A stretch of 45,587 nt of DNA from positions 8,146 through 53,732 of the forward strand of contig NZ_DAFZ01000118.1 of assembly GCF_002498065.1 (NCBI RefSeq), written 5' to 3'. How positions within the stretch are numbered: position 1 is the stretch's first letter; each line of letters begins with the position of its first letter. The position numbers and the translations under genes were made by a program. Below the pieces are notes generated by a model. The model did not search any database and was not told the DNA's origin. It saw only the letters and a program-made list of their open reading frames with translations. The stretch is from Methanoculleus sp. UBA208. GTDB lineage: Archaea > Halobacteriota > Methanomicrobia > Methanomicrobiales > Methanoculleaceae. This document shows positions 1-9,700 of the stretch, piece after piece.

Positions 1-70
1 GGGGGGGGGGGGCGGGGGGGGGGGGGGGTGGGGGTTGTAGACATCAGCGTACGAGTGGAGGCAGGGGAGA
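1..70. other. G-homopolymer edge and short non-coding flank
   Basis: The first 38 bases are almost all G, followed by a short mixed stretch. No gene is visible. A run like this at a sequence edge often reflects an assembly or sequencing artefact, but the flanking sequence resembles the G-rich stretch after the hairpin array near 32955, so it may be the eroded end of another repeat array. Confidence 0.5.
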
Positions 71-140
71 GGGGAGCATCCCCCCCTGTCCTCTCGAAGA
101 ACTTTGTTCTTCTCAAGCTCCGTTCCTAGCGGAACGTCGC
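71..140 (+). repeat. Palindromic repeat array, copy 1
   Basis: Three hairpins in tandem. A G/C hairpin lies at 71-83 (GGGGA, loop GCA, TCCCC). A perfect one at 96-112 has arms GAAGAAC and GTTCTTC with loop TTT. After linker TCAAGCTCC comes 122-135 (GTTCC, TAGC, GGAAC), then GTCGC. The unit ends immediately before the TAA stop codon of the helicase read on the minus strand (141-143). The linker and edge sequences recur in the arrays at 32.6, 33.6, 35.1, 35.7 and 37.6 kb. It could also act as a transcription terminator for the minus-strand operon, but no T-run is seen. Confidence 0.8.
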
Positions 141-2870
141 TTACCAATACCTATGCGTCTTCACGTAGTTCCGCTCGGCCTTCAAAATCTCCCGGTAGAA
201 GGCGTCCCCTTCGGCCAGGGTCGCGAGGATCCGGGACGCCGCCTCCGGGCCGACGCCCTTTGCCGCGAGGGCGGTCACCGCCTTCTTCCCGCTCGAGAGG
301 ACGATGTTTGCGTTCCGGAGGAACCGGACCTCGATCGCCCGCTCCTCCTCGGACTTGTCCTTCTTCTTCACCGCCGGGATGAGCTGCTCGTCCCAGGGTT
401 TCAGCGCCGCGATGAGCCGGGCGCTGCAGAGCGGGCATTGCGGCTTATCAGGGACCCGCTCGACAACCGTCCGGCTCTTCCACTTCCGGCAGTGCATGCA
501 GAAGAGGACGACGTCCTCCTTCTCGAGGCGGCGCATCAGCGTCCCGATCACCGCCTGGTCGACCAACGGCGGCGGGATCATGTCCCGCGAGGACGAGAGC
601 CCTTCGCTCCCGAGCGGGCTCAATCTCCCGACTGTGACGGCAAGTCGGCCGTCGCGAAGGCCTGAGAGGATCTCCTGCGCCGCGTCCACGTCCATGTAGT
701 TGCTGAAGAGCTCGCGGTAGGCCTCGCCCGCGATGACGGTCTCGTTGAAGAGGTCGATGAGCCGGTGGATGCTGAACCGCTCGTAGTCGGCGTCCGCGTC
801 GATGGCGCCGAACTTCTTGGCCACCTGTACGAGTTTCCACTTGAAGAGCGCCGTCCGCTTGAGGGCGAGTTTCAGGATCCCCGGGAGGTGTTCGGGTTCG
901 AGCGCGGCAAGGGTCTCCTGCACCTCAAGCGTCCGGACGTTCTCGGGCAGGCGCAGGAGGAACCGGTAGGCACCGACCTCGATCCCGACGGTCGTCCCGT
1001 AGCGGGCCGAGAGGAGGACCGAGAGCGCCCTGGCCAGCGCCTCGTTCGCCTTGTGCCCGCCGCAGACGTTGCAGACCACGCCTTCGTCCGCGTTCTCGAG
1101 GGTGACGAGGCGGTCCGAGGGGACGGGGTAGTGCCCCTCGTCCATTCGCGCAATGAACCGCTCCGCGTAACAGACCGCTTCCGGGATATCGGAGTAGCGG
1201 GAGAACGCCCGGGTCCGCCGGAGCGCCCCGACCTCGCGGGCGACGGCGAACGGCACCGGGATCTGCTCGCCCTCCCACGACGGGACCTCTCCTTTCGCCC
1301 GGGTGGCCGGCTCGACAGTGATCCGCGCCCCCTCGATCTCGAGAACCCGCCAGAGCTGGCCCTTGGTGATGAAGACCGCGCCGGTGTGCATCCACCCGAG
1401 GACGAACGACTCGTCGAGCGTCCCGACCGTCCGGCGCGAGACCATGTCGAAGATCTCCATCTTCTTCTCGTCGTGGATCATCGAGAGGTTCTCGACGAGG
1501 TAGCGCCGCGCCCGGCCCGTCCGGATGAGGCGGGAGCCGTCGAGCCGGATCAGCCGGTGCTCCGCCATCTGGCGGCAGACGTCGTCGAGGAGCGGCCCGC
1601 ACCCGGCAAAGACACTCGACCGCTCGATCATCTCCCGGACGCGGGAGACCTCGATCTCACCGTATTCGACCGCGATCGCCGCCACCTGGTTCGCGAGCAC
1701 GTCGGCGGCACCGGCGGGCGGGACGATCCGCTCGCACTCGTTCGCCTTCGCCCGGCGGGCGATCACGACGGACTCAAGGAGGTCGTCAAACCCCGTCGCG
1801 AGAACGGTGCCGCGCGAGACGGCGTCGAGCCGGTGGCCGGCGCGGCCGACCCGCTGCACCAGGCGCGAGACCTGCCGGGGGGAGCCGAACTGGACGACGT
1901 GCTCGATGTGCCCGATATCGATACCGAGTTCCATCGACGACGTGGCAATCAGCGTCCGGACCTCGCCTTTCCTGAACCGCTCCTCGGCATCGACCCTGAC
2001 GTCCCGTGAGAGCGAGCCGTGGTGAACCTCGACGTCCCCGCGGGGATAGAGGTGGTGCCCGAGCGCTTCGGCGGTCACCCGGGTGTTGACGAAGACGAGG
2101 GTGGAGCCGGGGGCATCGAGACACCTCCCGACGGCGCGCGCCTGAGCGCCGAAGTCTTCCCCGGCGAACCGGACGCCGATATCGAGGCTGCTTGCCACCG
2201 GCACTTCCACGAGCGAGAACGGACGGGGGCCGCAGAGGAACCGGCCGATATCGTCCGGGTTTCCGACGGTCGCCGAGAGGCCGATCCGCTGGAACCCTCC
2301 CGCGTATTCGGCCAGGCGCTCGAACGCCACCGCGAGCTGTGCTCCCCGCTTGCTGTCGGCGAGTTCGTGGATCTCGTCTATGACGACGTATTTCACGTTC
2401 TTCAGGTGCTCGCGGAGGCGCTTGCCCATGAAGAGCGCCTGCAGGGACTCGGGGGTGGTGATGAGCAGGTCGGGCGCGTTCAGCGCCTGTTTCCGCCGCT
2501 CGCTCTGCGGGGTGTCCCCGTGCCGGACGCCGACCGAGAGACCGAGTTCGCGGCACCACCACTCCATCCGCGCGAGGATATCCCGGTTCAGGGAACGGAG
2601 GGGCGTGATGTAGAGCGCCTTGAACCCTGCGCCGGCTGTCTCGAGGAGCCGGTCGAAGACCGGAAGCATCGCGCTCTCGGTCTTTCCCGTGCCGGTCGGC
2701 GCTACCAGGACCAGGTTCTCTCCCGCAAGAAGCCGCGGGATGGCCTGCTCCTGCGCCTCCGAGAACCCGGTGAACCCGCGCCTCCTGACGACCTCCCGCA
2801 CCCGCGGGTCGAGGAGGTCAGGTGTCGTCTGCGGGGCAGAGCGTGGCCGGGGAGCCGACGTACGTGCCAT
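141..2870 (-). CDS. Lhr-family ATP-dependent helicase (archaeal aLhr2-like)
   Basis: Superfamily 2 DNA helicase of 909 residues, likely acting in DNA repair or replication-fork processing. Visible motifs in order: Walker A APTGTGKT (residues 57-64), TPLRSLNRD (Ia), TTPESLQ (Ib), DEIHE (II), SATVG (III), VFVNTR (IV), SSMELGIDIG (V) and QRVGRAGHR (VI). Further on there is CNVCGG and a late four-cysteine zinc motif, CMHC...CPLC. It is the last gene of a three-gene minus-strand operon and its ATG overlaps the end of the phosphoesterase gene by 53 bases. A GTG at codon 24 would avoid the overlap, but the upstream LDPRV segment looks family-like, so the longer start is kept. Pairing of Lhr helicases with such phosphoesterases is a known association. 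Confidence 0.92.
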   Translation of the reverse strand: MARTSAPRPRSAPQTTPDLLDPRVREVVRRRGFTGFSEAQEQAIPRLLAGENLVLVAPTGTGKTESAMLPVFDRLLETAGAGFKALYITPLRSLNRDILARMEWWCRELGLSVGVRHGDTPQSERRKQALNAPDLLITTPESLQALFMGKRLREHLKNVKYVVIDEIHELADSKRGAQLAVAFERLAEYAGGFQRIGLSATVGNPDDIGRFLCGPRPFSLVEVPVASSLDIGVRFAGEDFGAQARAVGRCLDAPGSTLVFVNTRVTAEALGHHLYPRGDVEVHHGSLSRDVRVDAEERFRKGEVRTLIATSSMELGIDIGHIEHVVQFGSPRQVSRLVQRVGRAGHRLDAVSRGTVLATGFDDLLESVVIARRAKANECERIVPPAGAADVLANQVAAIAVEYGEIEVSRVREMIERSSVFAGCGPLLDDVCRQMAEHRLIRLDGSRLIRTGRARRYLVENLSMIHDEKKMEIFDMVSRRTVGTLDESFVLGWMHTGAVFITKGQLWRVLEIEGARITVEPATRAKGEVPSWEGEQIPVPFAVAREVGALRRTRAFSRYSDIPEAVCYAERFIARMDEGHYPVPSDRLVTLENADEGVVCNVCGGHKANEALARALSVLLSARYGTTVGIEVGAYRFLLRLPENVRTLEVQETLAALEPEHLPGILKLALKRTALFKWKLVQVAKKFGAIDADADYERFSIHRLIDLFNETVIAGEAYRELFSNYMDVDAAQEILSGLRDGRLAVTVGRLSPLGSEGLSSSRDMIPPPLVDQAVIGTLMRRLEKEDVVLFCMHCRKWKSRTVVERVPDKPQCPLCSARLIAALKPWDEQLIPAVKKKDKSEEERAIEVRFLRNANIVLSSGKKAVTALAAKGVGPEAASRILATLAEGDAFYREILKAERNYVKTHRYW

Positions 2871-3552
2871 CTGCGAGATACACCTCCGCGGAATTTTCGT
2901 CTATGCACCGGGAGAGGGGGCCGAGCCCGCTCGCCCGCAGCCGCCCGACGTCTATCCCGCCCGCGAACTCGTTGAAGGCCGGGACGAAGAGGAGCCGGGT
3001 GCGCTCCCCCGACGGCTCCTCGACCACCGAGTAGAGGTAGGCCGGTCGGGCGCGTGCGGCGCACCCGACGGTGTCCACAAGCGAGACGACCGGGTGGTGG
3101 TGGCCGATGACAACAAGGTGGCCGGGGAGCCCCGGGGCGGGGTGGGTGTGGCCGTGCAGGTAGCCGACGCCGTCGATGAGCGTGCCCTCGGCGGGCAGGA
3201 GCTCGCCGGGCTCGAGAAACCGCCCGATGCCCCCGTCGTGGTTTCCGGGGGCGACGGCGATCGGCACGCGGTCCCGGAACGACCGGAGGACGCCGGGAAG
3301 TTCCCGGTACTCCTGCCTGCTTGTCACCAGGACATTGTGCTTGACGTCCCCGAGGAGGAGGAGGAGGTCGGGCTGTGTCTCCTCGATGCAGGCGATCACC
3401 CGGTCGGTCCGGACGGCGCTCCGGCTCGCGATGTGGACGCCGTGACGTTCGAGGCCCGATTCAATGCCCATGTGCAGGTCGGCGACGACCAGCACCCGCC
3501 GGTCCTGCTCGACCAGGAGGGCCGGGCCGTTCTCGATGAAATGAAGGCGCAT
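2818..3552 (-). CDS. RPA-operon-associated metallophosphoesterase (COG1407 type)
   Basis: Calcineurin-like phosphoesterase of 244 residues. The metal-binding motifs are all present: DLHMG near residue 25, GDVKH near 68, GNHDG near 103, and HGHTHP plus GHHHP near 134-153. Proteins of this type are encoded with RPA genes in haloarchaea (rpe) and with Lhr helicases in archaea and bacteria, suggesting a nuclease or phosphodiesterase role in DNA repair; the substrate cannot be read from the sequence. It starts seven bases after the RPA-associated gene ends and overlaps the helicase start, so the three are probably co-transcribed and translationally coupled. Confidence 0.88.
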   Translation of the reverse strand: MRLHFIENGPALLVEQDRRVLVVADLHMGIESGLERHGVHIASRSAVRTDRVIACIEETQPDLLLLLGDVKHNVLVTSRQEYRELPGVLRSFRDRVPIAVAPGNHDGGIGRFLEPGELLPAEGTLIDGVGYLHGHTHPAPGLPGHLVVIGHHHPVVSLVDTVGCAARARPAYLYSVVEEPSGERTRLLFVPAFNEFAGGIDVGRLRASGLGPLSRCIDENSAEVYLADGTYVGSPATLCPADDT

Positions 3553-3559
3553 TATCGTG

Positions 3560-4318
3560 TCAGATCAGTTTAATCATACCAGATGAGGGCTGGTAACATT
3601 CCCCTGCGGCGAGGAGCTCTTCGAGCGCGGTGCGTGCTTCCCGGGCGGAGAGGCCCGATCGCACCCCGGCGGCGACGGCGTCTTCAAAGCCGATGCCCCG
3701 TGCTCCGCCCTCCCCCTCGAGGGCATCGAGGAGGAGGTCGCGGCCGGCGAGGGGCGCGATCTCGCCGACAGCGGTGTCCGGGCGGACAGTTGCAAGCGCT
3801 GTGCGCACCATCGCGGCCATCCCGCGGATACCCCCATCCGTGATCCCGTAGAGGCGGCGAGCGGCCGCGGCCCGTTCGTCCCTGCCGTCCTGGAGCGCTT
3901 CGAGCCGGTCCAGCGTCGCGCCTGCGGTCGAAAGCACCCAGAGGTCGCGGGCGGTGCGGTTCACCACGTTGATTGCTTCGGCCTCTACGTTCGCGCACGC
4001 TCGCTCTCCGGAGCCGGTCAGCGCCGCCCGGCCGGTGACGGCGACGAACGCGGGCGGTTCGATGTAGCCGAGCGTCTCGACCGCGTCCGGGCTTTGCCAG
4101 TCCGCCGAGACCTGGAACGCGCCGGTGGGGTCGGCAATCCGGGCCTGCACGATCTCGCCGCTCCCCCTGCGCTCGGTAAGGGCGCCTACAATGAAGAGGC
4201 GGCGGCACCAGGCGGCCCCCGGCGTCACCACGTACGAGCCGCCCCGGCCGTCGCCGGAGTCCGCCGTGTGCCGCGCGGCGGAGAAGTCCTGCGCAAATAC
4301 CCGTTCTGCAGGTTCCAT
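3560..4318 (-). CDS. RPA-associated OB-fold protein (RPAP, COG3390 type)
   Basis: 252-residue protein resembling the archaeal replication protein A-associated family. The N-terminal half carries an OB-fold-like pattern (residues about 28-120: RRLFIVGALTE, GEIVQARIADPTGAFQV, PPAFVAVTGRA). The C-terminal half (about 150-250) is helical and looks like a winged-helix tail ending GMIKLI. Haloarchaeal RPA-associated proteins bind RPA and influence single-strand DNA binding; here no RPA gene is adjacent. It is the first gene of the minus-strand operon. A weak TATA-like GCATATCC lies about 30 bases upstream of the ATG. Confidence 0.8.
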   Translation of the reverse strand: MEPAERVFAQDFSAARHTADSGDGRGGSYVVTPGAAWCRRLFIVGALTERRGSGEIVQARIADPTGAFQVSADWQSPDAVETLGYIEPPAFVAVTGRAALTGSGERACANVEAEAINVVNRTARDLWVLSTAGATLDRLEALQDGRDERAAAARRLYGITDGGIRGMAAMVRTALATVRPDTAVGEIAPLAGRDLLLDALEGEGGARGIGFEDAVAAGVRSGLSAREARTALEELLAAGECYQPSSGMIKLI

Positions 4319-4476
4319 GAATCCGTCCGTTAGAGGAAGGGGGTGCGGATATGCCGAGGCGGGAGAACCTGCCGGATCTCCCGGCCCGGCATTTCCGTGA
4401 AACCCTGTACCTATCTTTTCGTCTTCAGCTGATTCCGCAAGGAGTTCCCGGTCTTCAGGCCGAGCGGGAATTGCGA

Positions 4477-5724
4477 TTCACTGATCTAACTTTATACACT
4501 TTTGAGTGAAATAGATACCTGTGCTCACCACAAAGACCGTCATCCTCAAGATGGACTGTTCCGACCCCGATCTTCTCGACCGGACGGTACGGACCTACAC
4601 CGAGGGGATGAACTACGTCTCTGCGATCGTGTACAACCTCGGGAAACCCAAGGGTTCTGCTGCCCTCCAGAAGATTGTCTATCCCGCTCTTCGGGGGCAG
4701 ATCGGTCTCAAGTCCCAGATGTCCTGCAATGTCGTCCGGCAGGTCACGGGAACCTACCGGACACTCCAGGCACAGGTTCGGGCGAAAAAGACCGGGTGGA
4801 AGCAGATCACCTACGCCCCCACCTCCATGACCTTCTCCTTTGGGCGAGACTTCTCCCTTGATGGAGACAAGATCGGTCTTACGACCCTCGAAGGGAGAAA
4901 GAAGTACCGGTTCTTCCGGTACCCCCACATGGAGCGGTATCTCGACGGAACCTGGAAGTTTGGCGCGTCGAAACTGGTGAAACACAAGGACGGGACATAC
5001 TACTTCCACCTCTGTTGCGAGAGGGAGACAGAGACCCGTGAGGTCGCGGAGTCTTCGACCTTTATGGGAGTGGATGTGGGGCAGAACTTCCTTGCGGTTG
5101 CCTCGACGACCGACAAAAAGTGTCGGTTCTTCTGTGGCGGGAAAGCCAAGGATCTCCGCAACATCTATTCTACTATGCGGAAACGGTTGCAGTCAAAGGG
5201 CACCCGGTCGGCAAAGAAAATGCTGAAGCACCTCTCCGGCCGGGAGAGACGGTTGATGACTGATATGAACCACCGCGTCTCGAAGGAGATCGTTTCTTTT
5301 GCTGTTCAGAACAGGGTCGATGTGATCGGGTTGGAGGATCTGTCCGGGATCAGGGATCGGCCAGATACCCCCAAGAAGCGGAGATACACCCATCATTCCT
5401 GGGCGTTCTTTGAACTTCAGTCCTTCATCGAGTATAAGGCGCGGGAGAAGGGTATATCGACGGTCTATGTCGATCCTGCCTATACCTCCCAGACCTGCCC
5501 TCGATGCAACCATATCAGCAAGAATAATCGGAATGGAAAGTCGTTTGTCTGCGAATGCTGCGGGCACTCCCTCCATGCCGATCTGATCGGTGCTCGGAAC
5601 ATCGAGTCCAGAGCACGCACCTACAGGTATACCTTGGAGGTGCAGGGGTGCAGTCAACCACCCGGACGAGAACTATCGACATGATAGAGTCTCAAGCCCC
5701 GCCCTTCAGGGCGGGGTAGTTGAC
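4477..5724 (+). mobile_element. Solitary tnpB element, IS200/IS605 type
   Basis: A tnpB gene without a neighbouring tnpA transposase. The right end has the characteristic hairpin CCCCGCCC-TTCA-GGGCGGGG at 5697-5716 followed by TAGTTGAC. The left end is less clear; TTCAC at 4477-4481 is a candidate target-adjacent motif. The element lies between the RPA-associated gene (divergent) and rfcS. Without tnpA it could move only with help from an enzyme elsewhere. The boundaries are estimates. Confidence 0.75.
4521..5684 (+). CDS. tnpB: RNA-guided endonuclease TnpB
   Basis: 387 residues, a normal TnpB length. The RuvC-like active site is intact: D185 in GVDVGQN, E272 in VIGLEDL and D354 in HADLIGARN. 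A zinc ribbon with CPRC (326/329) and CECC (344/347) lies between the last two catalytic residues. The start is GTG; no earlier in-frame start is better. TnpB proteins cleave DNA guided by an RNA from the element's own right end and help retain the element. All catalytic and zinc residues are present, so the protein is probably active or only recently immobile. Confidence 0.93.
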   Translation: MLTTKTVILKMDCSDPDLLDRTVRTYTEGMNYVSAIVYNLGKPKGSAALQKIVYPALRGQIGLKSQMSCNVVRQVTGTYRTLQAQVRAKKTGWKQITYAPTSMTFSFGRDFSLDGDKIGLTTLEGRKKYRFFRYPHMERYLDGTWKFGASKLVKHKDGTYYFHLCCERETETREVAESSTFMGVDVGQNFLAVASTTDKKCRFFCGGKAKDLRNIYSTMRKRLQSKGTRSAKKMLKHLSGRERRLMTDMNHRVSKEIVSFAVQNRVDVIGLEDLSGIRDRPDTPKKRRYTHHSWAFFELQSFIEYKAREKGISTVYVDPAYTSQTCPRCNHISKNNRNGKSFVCECCGHSLHADLIGARNIESRARTYRYTLEVQGCSQPPGRELST

Positions 5725-5740
5725 CCCTCTAAAAAGGATC
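5600..5740 (+). ncRNA. Candidate TnpB guide (omega/reRNA) at right end
   Basis: In this family the guide RNA overlaps the 3' end of tnpB and the right-end hairpin, and its guide segment comes from flanking DNA. Here the hairpin at 5697-5716 and TAGTTGAC end at 5724, so the guide would begin with CCCTCTAAAAAGG, the leader of rfcS. The position follows from family knowledge; the limits are not resolved by the sequence alone. Confidence 0.4.
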
Positions 5741-5787
5741 ACCGGAACGGATGACGATCCTTTTACGATGGACGAGCACCAACACCT

Positions 5788-6762
5788 ATGCAAATGGACG
5801 GCAACCACACCATCTGGATAGAGAAGTATCGGCCCAGAAGACTCGATGAGATGGTCGGACAGAAGGATATCGTGGTGCGCCTCCAGTCCTACGTGAAGAC
5901 CGGCAACCTGCCGCATCTCCTCTTCACGGGCAGCGCGGGGATCGGAAAGACGACTGCCGCCGTGGCGCTCGCCCGGGAGTTCTTCGGCGACTCCTGGCAG
6001 ACGAACTTTCGGGAGATGAACGCCTCCGACGAGCGGGGGATCGACGTCGTTAGAAACCAGATCAAGGAGTTCGCCCGGACGTCGCCGCTTGCCGGGGCGA
6101 CGTTCAAGATCCTCTTCCTCGACGAGGCGGACGCGCTCACGACGGACGCGCAGGCGGCTCTCCGGCGGACGATGGAGACCTACGCCCGCACCTGCCGGTT
6201 CATCCTCTCGTGCAACTACTCCTCGAAGATCATCGACCCCATCCAGAGCCGGTGCGCCATCTACCGGTTCAGGCCGCTGGATAAGGAGGCGGTCGTCGAG
6301 GAGGTCCGGAGGATTGCCGCGGCCGAAGGGCTCACGGTCACGGAGGGTGCGCTCGACGCCATCGTCTACGTCGCCTCGGGGGACATGAGGAAGGCGATCA
6401 ACGCCCTGCAGGGCGCCGCCATCCTCCGGACGGAGATCGACGAGGAGACGGTCTACGAGATCACCGCGACCGCCCGCCCGGAGGAGATTGACGAACTCCT
6501 TGACCTCTCGATCGCAGGGAGGTTTGACGAGGCGGAGCAGGCGCTCATCGAACTGACCCGCGGCCGGGGCATCGCCCCGAACGAGCTGATCAACCAGTGC
6601 TACCGGGCACTGGTCCAGCGCGATATCGACCGGACGCTCAAAGTGAGACTGATCGACGCCCTCGGCGAGACCGATTTCCGCCTTTCGGAAGGAGCAAGCA
6701 GCGATATCCAGATGGAGGCGCTGCTCGCACGGTTCGTCCTCGCCGCAGGGCAGCACCGCTGA
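5788..6762 (+). CDS. rfcS: Replication factor C small subunit
   Basis: 324-residue AAA+ clamp-loader subunit that helps load PCNA on primed DNA. It shows the RFC box IEKYRPRRLDEMVGQ at the N-terminus, Walker A GSAGIGKTT (near 48-56), Walker B LFLDEAD (near 109), the TDAQAALRRTME segment, and SRC (near 150). The C-terminal collar domain is present. The start ATG at 5788 gives MQMDG; a second ATG two codons later is an alternative. The gene is followed after ten bases by mcm, so the two are probably an operon. The tnpB element sits just upstream. Confidence 0.95.
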   Translation: MQMDGNHTIWIEKYRPRRLDEMVGQKDIVVRLQSYVKTGNLPHLLFTGSAGIGKTTAAVALAREFFGDSWQTNFREMNASDERGIDVVRNQIKEFARTSPLAGATFKILFLDEADALTTDAQAALRRTMETYARTCRFILSCNYSSKIIDPIQSRCAIYRFRPLDKEAVVEEVRRIAAAEGLTVTEGALDAIVYVASGDMRKAINALQGAAILRTEIDEETVYEITATARPEEIDELLDLSIAGRFDEAEQALIELTRGRGIAPNELINQCYRALVQRDIDRTLKVRLIDALGETDFRLSEGASSDIQMEALLARFVLAAGQHR

Positions 6763-6772
6763 GGATTCTGCC

Positions 6773-9700
6773 GTGACCGAAGAGATAACCGTCGAAGTCA
6801 CCGACAACGTCGGTGAGTGGACGAAGTTCCTGAAGAAGCAGTACAAGCGCGAGCTCGCCGAGCTCTCCCGCGAGTACCCCCACAACCGGTCGCTCATCAT
6901 CGATTACCGCAAGATCTTAAACAACAAGCTCGCGTTCGAGCTCCTGAGGAGCCCGGGAAAGGTCCTCGGGGATATCCGGGACGCGATCGTCCAGAACAAG
7001 CTCCTCAAACTGAAAGAAGGCCAGGACCCGGACCTGATCAACATCAGGTTCACGAACCTGCCGCAGAAGACCGACGTCCGGGCTATCCGGGCAGACCAGA
7101 TCAACACCTTCGTCAGCATCGAGGGGATCCTCAGAAAGACGACCGAGGTGCGCCCCAGGATCGTCAGCGCGGTCTTCCGGTGCCGCACCTGCGGCAAAAA
7201 CACCGACCCGGTTCCGCAGGGCTACGGGCGGTTCGACGAGCCCGATTTCTGCCCGAATTGTGAGAGGAAGACCCGTCTCGATCTCGTCATGAACCGGTGC
7301 CGGTTCGTCGACGCCCAGAAACTCCGGATCCAGGAGTCGCCCGAAGGCCTCCGGGGCGGCGAACAGCCCCAGACCCTCGATATCGACGTCACCGACGACC
7401 TCACCGGCATGGTCGCGCCGGGCGACCGGGTGGTGGTGAACGGCATCCTTCGGTCGGTGCAGAGGGTCAACTACGGCCAGAAGAGCACGCTCTTTGACAT
7501 CTACCTCGAGTGCAACTCCATCGAGGTCGCCGAGAAGGAGTTCGAGGAGGTCTCGATCTCCGAGGAGGACGAGGCGAAGATCATGGCGCTCGCCCGCGAC
7601 CCCATGGTCTACAAGAAGATCGCCCGGTCGATCGCGCCGACGATCTACGGTACCGACGACGTGAAGGAGGCGATCGCGCTCCAGCTCTTCGGCGGCATCG
7701 CGAAGGACATGCCGGACGGCTCCCGCCTCCGTGGCGACGTCCACGTCCTTCTGGTCGGCGACCCGGGTATCGCAAAGAGCCAGATATTGCGCTACGTCGT
7801 GAAACTCTCGCCCCGCGGGATCTACACGAGCGGCAAGTCGTCGACGTCCGCCGGGTTGACGGCGACGGCGGTCAAGGACGAGTTCGGCGACGGGCGCTGG
7901 ACGCTCGAGGCCGGTGCGCTGGTCCTCGCGGATATGGGGATCGCCGCCGTCGATGAGATGGACAAGATGCAGAAAGAAGACCGGAGCGCGCTGCACGAGG
8001 CGATGGAGCAGCAGTGCTACGACGACGAGACCGAGGTCCTCACGGAGAGCGGGTGGAAGCTCTTCCGGGACGTCAACGCGGACGATCGTGTCGCGACACT
8101 CTCTCCCGAAGGCAGGCTCGAGTACGCATCCCCGTCCAATTTCGTGGCATCGGAGTATGACGGGGAGATGTACTACGTCAAATCGCGCCAGGTCGACCTC
8201 GCGGTCACGCCGAACCACTGGATGTACGTCAACCTGAACCGGCGTGCCGACGAGTGGGAAGGGTTCCGGCTCGTCCGCATGGACGAACTCCCCATCCACA
8301 AGCGGATGCGGTTCAAGAAGAACGCCGCATGGACGGGGGAGCGGCAGGAGACCTACGAGATTCCGCCCGTCGTCAAGTTCGCGAACCAGAACGCCGAAGG
8401 GAAACTCACCGAGCCCATCACGGTCGGGATGGACGACTGGCTTGAGTTCCTGGGCTACTTCCTCTCCGAGGGGTCCGTCCAGCGGCACTACCAGACGGGG
8501 GTTCCCTACCGCGTCATCATATCTCAGACGAACCCGGAGTCTGCCGAAACGATCCGGCGGTGCCTCGAACGACTGCCGTTCCGCTTCTCCTATGACGGCA
8601 AGAACTTCGCGATCAACGCAAAGCAGCTCGCGGAACACCTCGCGCCGTTCGGGAAATGCCACGAGAAGTACGTCCCAGACTACGCCAAACGCCTCTCCCC
8701 GGAGCAGATCGAGATACTCCTCGACGCGCTCATGCTCGGGGACGGCTACATCAACAAGAAGACCGGGGTCTCGATATATACCACCTCGTCGAGGAGACTG
8801 GCCGACGACGTCACCGAGCTCCTGCTGAAGAAGGGGTGGTCGGGGAACGTCCACCTCATGCGGGAGGCAGGGGCGGTCGCGCCCAACCCGCGAGGCGGGA
8901 CCTCGACCGCGACCCACGACATCTACCAGGTGACGTTCATCCGCGACGGCCAGAACGAGCCGAACGTCAACTCGAACGGGCAACGGCAGATCGAGAAGCG
9001 GCCGTATAAGGGCACGGTCTACTGCCTCGAGGTCCAAAACCACATCCTCTACGTCCGGCGAAACGGCATCCCGGTCTGGTGCGGCAACTCGATCTCGGTC
9101 GCAAAAGCCGGCATCACCGCGACCCTGAAGTCCCGGTGCGCCCTCCTCGGCGCCGCGAACCCGAAACTCGGGCGGTTCGACCAGTTCGTCCCGATCGGCG
9201 AGCAGATCAATATGCCGCCCTCGCTCCTCTCCCGGTTCGACCTCATCTTCGTGATGACCGACCAGCCCGAGGTCGAGCGCGACGGGGCGATTGCGCAACA
9301 CATCATCAAGACTCATTCCGTCGGCGAGCTGATCAAGCAGCACGCGTACGAGCCCCTGCCCGAGGTCGACGACGAGTACATCGAGCGGGCGCTTGCGCCG
9401 GTCATCCCCGACATCGACCCGACGCTTCTCCGGAAGTACATCGCCTACGCAAAACGGACCTGTTACCCCATCCTCTCCGACGGGGCGAAGGAGGCGTTGA
9501 TCGCCTACTACATGCGCCTGCGCAACCTCGCGAGCGGGAACAAGCCCGTCCCGGTCACCGCCCGGCAGCTCGAGGCGCTGGTCCGGCTTGCGGAGGCGAG
9601 CGCCAGGATGCGGCTCTCGAACACCGTCGATACGGAGGATACCGACCGGATCCTGAAGATCGTGGACGCCTGTCTCCGGCAGGTCGCCTACGACGCCGAG

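Noticed and set aside
1..38. Poly-G stretch as a G-quadruplex or regulatory element
   Set aside because: It lies at the sequence edge and is nearly pure G, which is more likely an assembly or read artefact.
765..2009. Long plus-strand ORF opposite the helicase
   Set aside because: It is the mirror frame of a clearly conserved helicase and has biased acidic/Arg composition without motifs.
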